A stretch of 29,181 bases of DNA, taken from assembly GCA_050292445.1 (NCBI GenBank), contig JBNKLQ010000046.1, positions 1-29,181 on the forward strand, written 5' to 3'. Below are positions 14,878-22,693 of this stretch, one piece after another. The stretch's first letter is position 1, and each line of letters starts with the position of its first letter. The stretch comes from Leptofilum sp050292445. GTDB taxonomy: Bacteria; Chloroflexota; Anaerolineae; Promineifilales; Promineifilaceae. The notes under the pieces were generated by a model that was not told the DNA's origin, made no database searches, and was given only the letters and a program-made list of their open reading frames with translations. The position numbers and the translations under genes were made by a program.

Positions 14878-17072
14878 AACAAAGGTTACTGCCGCTCATT
14901 CTGGCCCTTTACTTACTGATTACACTGGCTTATGGCGTCGTTAATCCCTTGTTTGAAGCCCCAGATGAACATTGGCACTTTTTTACGGCTGTTTACCTCG
15001 CCGAAAACAAACGTCTGCCTGTGGTGGAAGACAAGTACGATACCTGGCTCAGCCAGGAAGCAGCCCAGCCCCCCCTCTACTACATGTTAGGCGCAGCCCT
15101 GATTGCCCCGCTGGACACCAGCAGCGCCCGCGAAGAGGTCTGGCTCAATCCGTTTGGCACGCAGGGCATTGGCAACGCCGCCGCGCTGGTCAACCGCAAC
15201 CAGATCATCCACACCGCTGCCGAAGCGTGGCCCTGGCACGGCACCGTGCTGGCGGCCCATTTGCTGCGTATCTTCTCCACGCTGCTGGGGCTGGGCACGC
15301 TGCTGGCCATTTATCACAGCGCCCGCCTTCTGTGGCCCGATGATGCCAAACGGCCGTTGTTGGCCACGGCGCTGGTTGCTTTTTTGCCCCAGTTCAACTT
15401 TCAACATGCGGCCGTTAGCAATGATGCCCTCATTATTTTTTTGTGTACCGTCGCGCTGTGGCAGCTTATCTGGCTGTGGCACCATCCACTGGCGACGCGT
15501 CGCCTGGTGCTGCTGGGCATCACCATTGGGTTGGCGGCACTGAGCAAAAATGCCGGGGCGCTGCTGCTGGTTTTTGCCATTGGCTTTTTGGCGGTGCGCA
15601 GCTTGAAAGATGGGTTTGATGAGTGGCAGAGAAAATTGGGACGTGTGGGTTGGCAAACGGCCGTCTCCCTTCTGCTCCCCGTTTTGCTCATTGCAGGCTG
15701 GCTTTGGTGGCGCAACTGGCAGCTTTATGGCGATTGGACCGCCACCAGTCAGTTTATCCGCCTTGCGGGCGGCGACAGGGGCTACACGCTGCTTCAGGTG
15801 CTGGCCGAAAGCGGCGGGCTGTGGCGCTCGCTTTTTGCTGTTTTTGGCTGGTTCAACTTGCTTGCTCCAGCCTGGGTGTACTGGATTTGGAATGGAGTGG
15901 CGCTGATTGGAATTTCAGGAATGGTGAGATTAGAGATTAGAGATTGGAGATTAGGAAAAGCTGCCAATCTCCAAAATAATCTCCTCCCCCTGCTGCTCTT
16001 CGGCTGGGTGCTGGCTGTGTATGCTGGACTGGTGCTGTTTATGCTGCGCACCCCGGCGGCACAAGGGCGGCTGCTGTTTCCCGCCATTTTGCCGTTGGCG
16101 CTGGGATTAGCTTATGGATTGGGCAGTTGGCGCTGGCAGCCACTTTACTGGCTGGCTCCTATTCTGGCGCTGCTAACCACGCTTTATAGCTTGTGGGGCG
16201 TGATTGCTCCGGCCTACCAGCCGCCGCCCATCCTGGCCAATTTGCCTGATGAGGCAATACCTTTGCACCAGGAAATGGGCGCTGATTTGACGCTGCTTGG
16301 AGTAGAGATGGAAACGGAAACGGCCGTTCCTAATGACACAATCTGGTTCACACTCTACTGGCAAGCTGAGTCCACCCCGCAAATTCCGCCAGAGCTGGTG
16401 GTAAATATTTTGGGCCGCTCGCTAACCCCCATCGGCAATAGCCACAGCTTCCATGGACGCGGCCTGTTCCCGGCTACGGAATGGCCCACCGGCAGCATTG
16501 TGGCCGACCGGATGGGAATTCGACTGACGGATGAGATGGAAACGCCCGTGCTGGCACAGATGTTTGTGCGGCTGGTAGATGATGTGTCGCTGGATCCGCC
16601 GAGCGTGCCAGTGAGCAGCGTGAAAATTGTGCCAGCTGATTGGCGCAAACCGGTCGAAACTGTTTTGGCGGAGATTGGTGGGGCAGTGCAGTTAACAACC
16701 GTTTCCAGCCCACCACCCCAAGCCAGCCCTGGCGACACAATTGAGATTAATGTCACCTGGCAGGTCATCGCCCCCCCGCAGGCCGATTGGACAACGCTTC
16801 TGCATCTAGCCGAGCCAAACCAGCCGCCGTTGGCAACTGGGGATAGTCCGCCGTTGAATGGCGACTACCCTACCCATGTCTGGGCCGTTGGTGAGGTTTT
16901 CAGTGACACGTACACGCTGACACTACCGGATGATTTGCCAAACGGCCGTTACCCCCTCTGGATCGGCATGTACAACAGTGAAACCATCGAACGCCTGCCG
17001 TTAACCGTCAACGGTGAACCGCAACCCAACCAGGTTTACCAGATTGGCACGATTGAAATCGTCTCTCCCTAA
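14874..17072 (+). CDS. GT-C/GT39-like membrane protein with two C-terminal beta modules
   Basis: A 732-residue protein with a signal-anchor helix, then the loop motif EAPDEHWHF (A29-P-D-E32) and QPPLYYMLGAAL, which mark the GT39/DUF2142-type GT-C group. About ten membrane helices follow to residue 445. Residues 475-585 and 600-732 are beta-rich modules with FTLYWQ and INVTWQ cores, like those of the upstream gene. It starts on the ATG of the overlapping ATGA at 14874. Residues 351-370 (VRLEIRDWRLGKAANLQNNL) are encoded by a heptad-word repeat in a loop between two helices. A role as partner glycosyltransferase of the upstream protein is inferred from overlap and shared domains; the acceptor is unknown. 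Confidence 0.78.
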   Translation: MKQRLLPLILALYLLITLAYGVVNPLFEAPDEHWHFFTAVYLAENKRLPVVEDKYDTWLSQEAAQPPLYYMLGAALIAPLDTSSAREEVWLNPFGTQGIGNAAALVNRNQIIHTAAEAWPWHGTVLAAHLLRIFSTLLGLGTLLAIYHSARLLWPDDAKRPLLATALVAFLPQFNFQHAAVSNDALIIFLCTVALWQLIWLWHHPLATRRLVLLGITIGLAALSKNAGALLLVFAIGFLAVRSLKDGFDEWQRKLGRVGWQTAVSLLLPVLLIAGWLWWRNWQLYGDWTATSQFIRLAGGDRGYTLLQVLAESGGLWRSLFAVFGWFNLLAPAWVYWIWNGVALIGISGMVRLEIRDWRLGKAANLQNNLLPLLLFGWVLAVYAGLVLFMLRTPAAQGRLLFPAILPLALGLAYGLGSWRWQPLYWLAPILALLTTLYSLWGVIAPAYQPPPILANLPDEAIPLHQEMGADLTLLGVEMETETAVPNDTIWFTLYWQAESTPQIPPELVVNILGRSLTPIGNSHSFHGRGLFPATEWPTGSIVADRMGIRLTDEMETPVLAQMFVRLVDDVSLDPPSVPVSSVKIVPADWRKPVETVLAEIGGAVQLTTVSSPPPQASPGDTIEINVTWQVIAPPQADWTTLLHLAEPNQPPLATGDSPPLNGDYPTHVWAVGEVFSDTYTLTLPDDLPNGRYPLWIGMYNSETIERLPLTVNGEPQPNQVYQIGTIEIVSP
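15926..15984. repeat. Heptad-word inverted repeat (GAGATTA) inside a coding region
   Basis: The left arm is GAGATTA, GAGATTA, GAGATTG, GAGATTA, GG (15926-15955), a strict 7-base period. The right part (15964-15984) carries the inverted word AATCTCC and then AATCTCC again. It keeps the reading frame of the GT39-like gene and encodes a hydrophilic loop flanked by membrane helices. Confidence 0.72.
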
Positions 17073-17173
17073 ATTGTCATTCTGGCCGCCGGGAAGAATC
17101 CCTTTAAAGACCATTGGACCCAGAGGCATTGCCTGCGAAGGAGTGCGTGCCAGGTACTCTAGGTGAGGGATCG

Positions 17174-19924
17174 TTAGGGACTAATGGTGATCGTCTGCAA
17201 TTGCACCCGGTCGTCCAGTTCGCTGTGGGGGCCGCTAACGGGCAGACGCTGGCCGGTTGCCAGCAGGTAGAGGCCCACCTGCAACTGATATTCACCCGGC
17301 GGCACATCGGCAAACCAGGAACGGCCGTCCACAATCAGCTCACCCTCACCCCAAAACGATGTTGGATACAGGCCATCCAGCGGCTGGCCATCCTGCCCGG
17401 CAACAAACTCCCCGTCTGGCGTGAGCAGATGAACAAAAACGGTGTAATCTTCGCTAACGGCCGTTTCCACCTGCCAAAACAGCGCCAATTCCAGCGGCTC
17501 ACGCAGCGACACCGTCTCTGGCACCAGGGCATGGGAGAGCACAAGCCCATCGCCAAAGGTGGTGCCGATGGGTTGGGCCTGGGAGGGAACGGCCGTTTCC
17601 AGCGGTGGCTGCTTTAACCGGGCCACTGCCGTCGTCACGTCTCCCCCCAAATCCATCAGGGGCAGCCACCCTTCGCCATCTGAGCGCAGCAATGAAAGCT
17701 GCACCGTGTAAGCCGCCGGCGCTTCCTCCGGCAAGGACAGGGTGTAGGCATCCCTTACCAGCTGCCCGGCAGCCCAATTGGCCATTACGCTATAGCCGGG
17801 CGTGGGATTGACGAACGTTTGGCGGGGCACGCCCTGGCCATCCAGCAAAGTCAGCGCCACCCGGTACGAATCGGCGGGCGGCTGGAGCGCCTGCCAGTAC
17901 AGCGTGAGCTTGTTGGGCAGCTCCGTTTGCACGCCCACCAGCTGAATTTCATTGTTGAAGTTGCCTGCGGCGGGTTGAGGAATGTGAGGAATACGGCCGT
18001 TCACCGCATGAACCACCAGCGGCGAATCAAACCGATCCAGCCAGCCCACCTTGGCCAGCAGTAGCAAAATCAATAGCCCCACCATCGCCAAAGCAGAACC
18101 GCTCCGTAGTTTCTTTGATGAAGCTAACCGCAGAGAGCGCGGAGAACGCGGAGAACGCAGAGAATTAGAAAACTCCGCGCTCTCTGCATCCTCTGCGGTT
18201 AAAAAGATGTGGTTTGGTTCTTTTAGCAGCAAAAAAACGCCAAGCAGCAAGCTCGTCACTGACAAAAAATCAGCCAGCCAGCGGATGGGGGTGCGACCAA
18301 ATTGCAGAATGAGTGTGTGGCTGCCCCCTGGAACTGTGACTTGGAGACGGCCGTTTTCATCCGAATCAACCGGCACCGGCACACCATCCAGCCGCGCCTG
18401 CCAGCCAGGGAAGATGTGGCTGGCGAAGGTGAGCGTTTGCGATTGAGCGAAATTGGTTTGCCAAACGGCCGTCCACGGATCGCTTTCTTGCACAATGAGA
18501 TCGGTGGCAGGAACGGCTGTCAGCAGCTTGTCTGCCAAAGAAGAACCTTCGGCCACGACGGGGCCAGACGGCCATTCAGTCACTTTGGCATCGCTGTACT
18601 CGCCCCAAGCCGTCAAGCCGATGATTTGGTATTTTTGCTGAACGGCCGTTACATCTGCCAATGTCGGTTGGGCAGGCAAATCCGCCCAGCGCGGCGGGTA
18701 CAAATTCGGCACCAAATTGACATAACTCAAGAAAATCACAGCAACTAAGCCTACCAAATACTGTTTACTGAATACTGAATACCGATTACTGATCACCAAA
18801 CGAAGCCCGGCCAACGGCAAAAAGAAAACCGGCACATCCAGCAGCCGCCAGGGAAACTGCAAGCCGCGCAGCGGGGCAACCAGCCGCCAAATCAATTCGG
18901 AAACAGGCAGTGTCAGGAACAAAACGCCCCAACCGAGCAGCCCGGCAGCAAAAAAGAGCGCATCCCGCGCCGGAAACTCGTCTTTTTTGCGCCGCCACTG
19001 CCACAATGACCAACCGGAAACGGCCGTTCCCCCCGCCCCCAACAGCAAAGCCACCAACCCAACCGTTTTAGGCAGATACGCGCCGCGCAGTTCAGCAACG
19101 GCCGTTCCTGGCCAAGCCCAGAGCGACGTGAAATGATCGCCGTAAAACACCTTGCCCGCTTCGGCCGCGTAACGCGTCTGCTGAATTTCGGTCAGGGCGG
19201 GCAACCAGGCAAAAGCGGAAAGCGCCAATCCCAAGCCAAACATCCCCGCCAGTGCCAGCCAGCGCCGCCGGGCATTGTGTGATTGAGCCACGACGGCCAC
19301 CGCACCCCATACCAGCAACGGCCCCAGCAGCAGCAAGCTGGCTGCCGTGTGCGAAAGCATCAGCAAGGCGACAGTTACTGCGCCAACCGCAATTCGACGA
19401 GGAGACGGCCGTTCCCCCACCCGCCAGATCATCCAGGCTACCAGCGGCACAAATGCCAACGCCAAACTATTGGATGTGCTGCCTCGGCTATAAATTTGGG
19501 CAGCAAGATGGGGTGAGAGGGTGAAAACGGCCGTAGCCAGCAACCCACCAAGCTCGCCAGCCAATGCCCGCCCCAAACCAAACATGCCCACAGCCCCCAG
19601 CAACAAGCACAAAGCAAACAGCAAATTGATGGCAATGGCTGCCTGTTGCCCCACCAGCCAGTAAAGCGCCGTCAGCAAAAAGGCGCTCAGTGGCGGATAA
19701 AAGGTAAACAGCGGCGAGCCGTAGCCGTAAATCAGGTCTGGCTGCCAGCGGGCCAGCGGCACGCCAGCCGCCCACTGCGCGTTTACCAGCGGAATACGGA
19801 AATAGTGCAGCAGGAGGTCATCCCCTTGCGGCGGGAGTTCCCACAGCGGTTGTGCTGCCAACGCAGTAATGAGCAGCACCGCCAGCCAGGGCCAAAACGG
19901 TCGTAGCCTGCCTGAACCAATCAT
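17174..19924 (-). CDS. Large polytopic membrane protein, PTPS-related/YfhO-like GT-C family, with C-terminal beta modules
   Basis: A 916-residue protein from ATG 19924. A start at 19990 is possible, but its first 22 codons lie largely in an intergenic repeat. About twelve helices are visible. The first external loop has GDDLLLHYFRIPLVNAQWAAG and then YGYGSPLFTFYPPLSAFLL, typical of the membrane 6-pyruvoyl-tetrahydropterin-synthase-related family, which despite its name is GT-C-like. A soluble region follows (about 410-560), a helix, a repeat-encoded loop (about 575-605), another helix, then two beta modules with LTLYWQ and LALFWQ cores; the last contains VFVHLLTPDGEFVAGQD. It converges on the two plus-strand glycosyltransferases and shares their modules. 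Envelope glycan or glycolipid assembly is inferred. Eleven copies of ACGGCCGT fall in it. Confidence 0.75.
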   Translation of the reverse strand: MIGSGRLRPFWPWLAVLLITALAAQPLWELPPQGDDLLLHYFRIPLVNAQWAAGVPLARWQPDLIYGYGSPLFTFYPPLSAFLLTALYWLVGQQAAIAINLLFALCLLLGAVGMFGLGRALAGELGGLLATAVFTLSPHLAAQIYSRGSTSNSLALAFVPLVAWMIWRVGERPSPRRIAVGAVTVALLMLSHTAASLLLLGPLLVWGAVAVVAQSHNARRRWLALAGMFGLGLALSAFAWLPALTEIQQTRYAAEAGKVFYGDHFTSLWAWPGTAVAELRGAYLPKTVGLVALLLGAGGTAVSGWSLWQWRRKKDEFPARDALFFAAGLLGWGVLFLTLPVSELIWRLVAPLRGLQFPWRLLDVPVFFLPLAGLRLVISNRYSVFSKQYLVGLVAVIFLSYVNLVPNLYPPRWADLPAQPTLADVTAVQQKYQIIGLTAWGEYSDAKVTEWPSGPVVAEGSSLADKLLTAVPATDLIVQESDPWTAVWQTNFAQSQTLTFASHIFPGWQARLDGVPVPVDSDENGRLQVTVPGGSHTLILQFGRTPIRWLADFLSVTSLLLGVFLLLKEPNHIFLTAEDAESAEFSNSLRSPRSPRSLRLASSKKLRSGSALAMVGLLILLLLAKVGWLDRFDSPLVVHAVNGRIPHIPQPAAGNFNNEIQLVGVQTELPNKLTLYWQALQPPADSYRVALTLLDGQGVPRQTFVNPTPGYSVMANWAAGQLVRDAYTLSLPEEAPAAYTVQLSLLRSDGEGWLPLMDLGGDVTTAVARLKQPPLETAVPSQAQPIGTTFGDGLVLSHALVPETVSLREPLELALFWQVETAVSEDYTVFVHLLTPDGEFVAGQDGQPLDGLYPTSFWGEGELIVDGRSWFADVPPGEYQLQVGLYLLATGQRLPVSGPHSELDDRVQLQTITISP
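18125..18201. repeat. Nonamer-word inverted repeat (CGCGGAGAA) inside a coding region
   Basis: The left arm repeats CGCGGAGAA-like words every 9 bases; the outer 11 bases TAACCGCAGAG (18125-18135) pair exactly with CTCTGCGGTTA (18191-18201). As 9 is a multiple of 3, the protein carries a matching three-residue repeat, SPRSPRSLR. The element lies between two membrane helices of the 916-residue protein and does not break its frame. Confidence 0.78.
18758..18796. repeat. Heptad-word repeat (TACTGAA) inside a coding region, single arm
   Basis: TACTGTT, TACTGAA, TACTGAA, TACCGAT, TACTGAT follow each other every 7 bases. No inverted arm is evident. On the minus strand it encodes ISNRYSVFSKQY just before a helix of the 916-residue membrane protein. 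The words match those of 7478-7556 and 28425-28532. Confidence 0.68.
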
Positions 19925-19958
19925 GGCCGTAATGGTAAAGTGGACGAGGGGAAAAGAC

Positions 19959-20040
19959 CACCACGAATAAAACGAATAGACGAATAGCACGAATCTTTTA
20001 ATGATATTCGCCTCATTCGTCTATTCGTGCCATTTGTGTT
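19959..20040. repeat. Word-repeat inverted element (ACGAATA) between a membrane gene and tRNA-Sec
   Basis: The left arm carries ACGAATAAA, ACGAATAG, ACGAATAGC, ACGAAT; the right arm (20005-20040) carries the inverted words ATTCGCC, ATTCGTC, TATTCGTGCC. It covers most of the region before the tRNA gene and overlaps the longest possible N-terminus of the minus-strand gene, which is one reason to prefer the later start. Confidence 0.75.
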
Positions 20041-20090
20041 TTGCTTTTAGGAAGTACCCAAATCTTACCGCCTGCGTTAAACTTAAACGT

Positions 20091-20186
20091 GGGAGTGATT
20101 GTGTCCCGGTGGGCGCCCCAGTCTTCAAAATTGGTGGCCGGCTGCGCTGAGCAGGCGGCGGTGGGTTCGACTCCCATTCACTCCCG
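20091..20186 (+). tRNA. selC: tRNA-Sec, anticodon TCA
   Basis: The 96-nt sequence folds as selenocysteine tRNA. The 8-bp acceptor stem is GGGAGTGA with TCACTCCC. The D stem has 6 bp (GTGTCC with GGGCGC) and a 4-base loop CGGT. The anticodon stem is CCAGT/ATTGG with loop CTTCAAA, giving anticodon TCA at 20125-20127. A long variable arm and a T arm (GTGGG-TTCGACT-CCCAT) follow. The 8-bp acceptor, 6-bp D stem and UCA anticodon distinguish it from tRNA-Ser. The discriminator is G; the following CCT shows that CCA is not fully encoded. It would be charged with serine, converted to selenocysteine by SelA and delivered to UGA codons by SelB; neither gene is in the window. Confidence 0.93.
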
Positions 20187-20192
20187 CCTATA

Positions 20193-20226
20193 AAAAAGCC
20201 CTGTCAACAAATTGACAGGGCTTTTT
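20193..20226. terminator. Rho-independent terminator after tRNA-Sec, probably bidirectional
   Basis: GCCCTGTCAA (20198-20207) pairs with TTGACAGGGC (20212-20221) over 10 bp with loop CAAA. Five T residues follow, and a run of A residues precedes the stem. It ends the tRNA transcript on the plus strand and can also end the convergent peroxidase gene on the minus strand. The core resembles the terminator at 5910-5947. Confidence 0.9.
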
Positions 20227-20259
20227 GCGTTTTTAGCTTCAGCTGACAGTCACTTTGGT

Positions 20260-21630
20260 TTAGTGGCTGTTTTGCATCACAATGTCCTGCACGGGCAGGC
20301 CGCTAGGCACGCTGGCGGGCACATAATGATCCAAATGGGTAACGGCCGGATCGGTGAGTGTGTGCAGGAAGGCCAGCAGCGCCACAATCTCGGTATTGCT
20401 GAGGGCACGCTCTGGGGCCAAAGCTGGATCGACGTAATCTAGCATTTCTGCCAAAAGCGCGGGATCGTTCTGAAACGTATCGACTAAATCTGGATGCAGA
20501 TGTTCGGTTGGATCGTATGTGAGCAGAGAGGTTTCCGGATCGAGATGGTGTGCTACGGCCGATTCCAGCGTAGCAAACGCGCCATCATGCATGTAAGGGC
20601 CACTCACCGCTACATTATGCAGCGACGGCGTGCGGAAGGCATACATGTCGCTCGTTGCGTCCGTTTCGCGCCAGCGTCCCAAATCCAGCGGCGACTCATT
20701 ACCCTTACCCGGCCCCACCTGCGGCACCGCCAACGCATGCGGCGTCTGATCGGTTAGCAGGCTGCCACTGTGACAGTTGGCACAGCCTGCCGCGCCATAA
20801 AACAAGAGCGCACCCTCTTTCTCCAATGCGGTTATCGCTGTCGAATCACCGTTCAAATAATTGTTCCACGGACTATTGGGCAAAGAATAGGCTTGAATCT
20901 CAAAGGCAGCGATGGCGTTGGCGGCATGGGCAAAGGTGAGATTCTCCACAGCCACGTCAGGATAAGCAGCCTGAAACAGTGCCACGTATTTTGGGTAAGA
21001 CAGCAGCCGCTCCATCAATCCGGCCCAAATAGCGGGTAAATCGTCAGCAGCCAAAACAGCAAGCTCGTTGGTGTTGCCCAGCACGTCCACATCACCTGCC
21101 GCGCCACGCATTTCATCGGCAGAGGTGACAGGGAACATGGCCTGGGCGGCCAAAACAGTGTCTAACTCAGGCAGCAGCTTTTCGCCCGCAGGCGTATGGA
21201 ACACGCCATCTTGAATGATAATGCGATTGTCCCAAAACATGGTGGTCCATTCAGCCGAACCTCGATTAAAAACCTCTGGTGCGTTGCGTGGGATGAAGGA
21301 ACGGCCGTATCCAATCTGCCGGGCTGGCCCCAAACCCGCGCCACCTGTACCAATAGAAACGGGCAAGCCATCCCCACTGCCCTGTGAAGGATGATGGCAG
21401 GTAGCGCAAGAGATGTCCCGATTGCCGCTCAGTACTTTGTCGAAAAAGAGCATCTGCCCCAAGGCGGCTTTGGCCGCTTCAGGAGACTCACCTATGTCTA
21501 AAGATGTGACCTCGTGAGTGGCTAACGCCGTTTGCAGCTGTGCCTCGACATCTGATGTTTGCTCGCGGCAGGCAATCAGCAGCAAGCCAACGATGAGTAA
21601 CATTACAATGAATATTCTGTGTCTAACCAT
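20260..21630 (-). CDS. Di-heme cytochrome c peroxidase / MauG-family lipoprotein
   Basis: 456 residues from ATG 21630, chosen because GGGGAG lies 5 bases upstream; an in-frame ATG at 21669 lacks this. The N-terminus is a lipoprotein signal ending LLLIAC (Cys21), so the protein is probably anchored outside the cytoplasmic membrane. Two heme c sites are visible: CATCH (75-79, low-potential-type domain after LGQMLFFDKVLSGNRDISC) and CANCH (283-287, after GALLFYGAAGC). RTPSLHNVAVSGPYMHDG is typical of the bacterial CCP/MauG family. It may reduce peroxide or oxidise a substrate using electrons from a small cytochrome. It stands alone between tRNA-Sec and a divergent methyltransferase gene. Confidence 0.92.
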   Translation of the reverse strand: MVRHRIFIVMLLIVGLLLIACREQTSDVEAQLQTALATHEVTSLDIGESPEAAKAALGQMLFFDKVLSGNRDISCATCHHPSQGSGDGLPVSIGTGGAGLGPARQIGYGRSFIPRNAPEVFNRGSAEWTTMFWDNRIIIQDGVFHTPAGEKLLPELDTVLAAQAMFPVTSADEMRGAAGDVDVLGNTNELAVLAADDLPAIWAGLMERLLSYPKYVALFQAAYPDVAVENLTFAHAANAIAAFEIQAYSLPNSPWNNYLNGDSTAITALEKEGALLFYGAAGCANCHSGSLLTDQTPHALAVPQVGPGKGNESPLDLGRWRETDATSDMYAFRTPSLHNVAVSGPYMHDGAFATLESAVAHHLDPETSLLTYDPTEHLHPDLVDTFQNDPALLAEMLDYVDPALAPERALSNTEIVALLAFLHTLTDPAVTHLDHYVPASVPSGLPVQDIVMQNSH

Positions 21631-21836
21631 TTTTGCTCCCCAATATTGTGGTGTGTGATGTTTAAGCAAGCTGCAAGCTGACTGTTATCCAGCAGTGGTC
21701 GCATGCAATTTACTTCCAAGCAAAGATAATTTAATGGATTTTGGCGTTCAAAATCAGATGACTTTTCTCTCAATTTGGCAGAAATGGGGGGGCGAATTCG
21801 TCCCAGTCCAGGTCAAGCGCGGTACAATTGGCCCTT

Positions 21837-22562
21837 ATGCTCTCATTAGACAAGCAAAATGAATGGCGCGAACGGTACCGCGCAGCACATCCAGGCTGGC
21901 AACCGGCAACAGAACTGTATGCAGACTTGGTCCGCCAGCAGCTGACGCCAGACGCCCAAGTATTGGACATCGGCTGCGGGCGCGGCGGGCTGGTAGAACA
22001 GCTCAATCATCCGCTGGATCAGATGGTGGGCATCGATCCGGACTGGCTGTCGCTGCGTGAGCACCGGCTGGGGCTGGCCAGCACGGTTGCTTTTAGCGAT
22101 GATTTACCGTTTGCTCCAAACACATTTGATGTGGCGTTTGCTAGCTGGGTCTTAGAACATCTGGCACGGCCGTTCCACACTTTCCAATCCATCGCCCGCG
22201 TCTTAAAACCAGGTGGCGTGTTTGTGTTCATCACGCCCAACGGCCGTCATCCCCTGGCGCTGCTCAACAAAACGTTGGGCCGTTTGGGGCGTTTGCAGGG
22301 GCGATTGGTGGCGGGGTTATACGGCCGTTCCGCCGACGACACCTTTGCCACCCATTACCGCGCCAACAGCCCAAACGATCTGGAGCAATTAGCCACCCAG
22401 GCTGGCCTCCGCCTCATCACCTTGCATTCGATTGCCGACCCCACCTACCTGGCCTTTAACCGCCCCCTCTTTCGTTTGATGACTCGTTTTGAGGGTGCGC
22501 TCCCCGCCGGACGGAAGATTCACCTGGTCGGGATTTTAGCGAAACAATTCGCCGAGGGCTAA
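21837..22562 (+). CDS. Class I SAM-dependent methyltransferase
   Basis: A 241-residue protein with a type 11-like methyltransferase core: motif I VLDIGCGRGGLVEQL (about 42-56), motif II VGIDPDW, then DDLPFAPNTFDVAFASWVLEHL (motif IV region) and ARVLKPGGVFVFITPNGRHP (motif VI). The C-terminal third (THYRANSPNDLEQLATQAGL onward) resembles methyltransferases that act on lipids, quinones or sugars, but the substrate is not predictable. I chose ATG 21837; TTG at 21828 is an alternative. It is divergent from the peroxidase, with a 206-bp gap that shows no obvious gene. Confidence 0.85.
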   Translation: MLSLDKQNEWRERYRAAHPGWQPATELYADLVRQQLTPDAQVLDIGCGRGGLVEQLNHPLDQMVGIDPDWLSLREHRLGLASTVAFSDDLPFAPNTFDVAFASWVLEHLARPFHTFQSIARVLKPGGVFVFITPNGRHPLALLNKTLGRLGRLQGRLVAGLYGRSADDTFATHYRANSPNDLEQLATQAGLRLITLHSIADPTYLAFNRPLFRLMTRFEGALPAGRKIHLVGILAKQFAEG

Positions 22563-22583
22563 AGCCCCGGCTGCGGTATTGGA

Positions 22584-22664
22584 AGCCCTTTCAGGGCTAG
22601 AATCAGCCTCAAAGAGGCTTTCAAAACTAGCCCAGCCCGTTTACGGCTGAGCGGGTCTTTTCAC
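22584..22664. repeat. Cluster of three small hairpins after the methyltransferase gene
   Basis: AGCCCT-TTC-AGGGCT (22584-22598), AGCCTC-AAA-GAGGCT (22605-22619) and CAGCC-CGTTTAC-GGCTG (22633-22649) follow each other. The last is followed by GCGGGTCTTTT. The final hairpin with its T-run may terminate the methyltransferase transcript. The repetition of AGCC-type stems suggests a small repeat unit. Confidence 0.55.
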
Positions 22665-22693
22665 TTTTTACTGTTCACTCGTAAAATAACCGC

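Noticed and set aside
17073..17173. TTGTCATTCTGG ... GAAGAATCC string between convergent glycosyltransferases
   Set aside because: It resembles a decayed intergenic repeat known from other genomes, but one degraded copy is not enough to call.
19925..19990. N-terminal extension of the 916-residue membrane protein
   Set aside because: These 22 codons lie largely in the ACGAATA repeat and contain no membrane or family feature, so the later ATG is more likely.
20260..21630. Selenocysteine codon in the peroxidase near tRNA-Sec
   Set aside because: The peroxidase reading frame is complete without in-frame TGA and its heme cysteines are ordinary.
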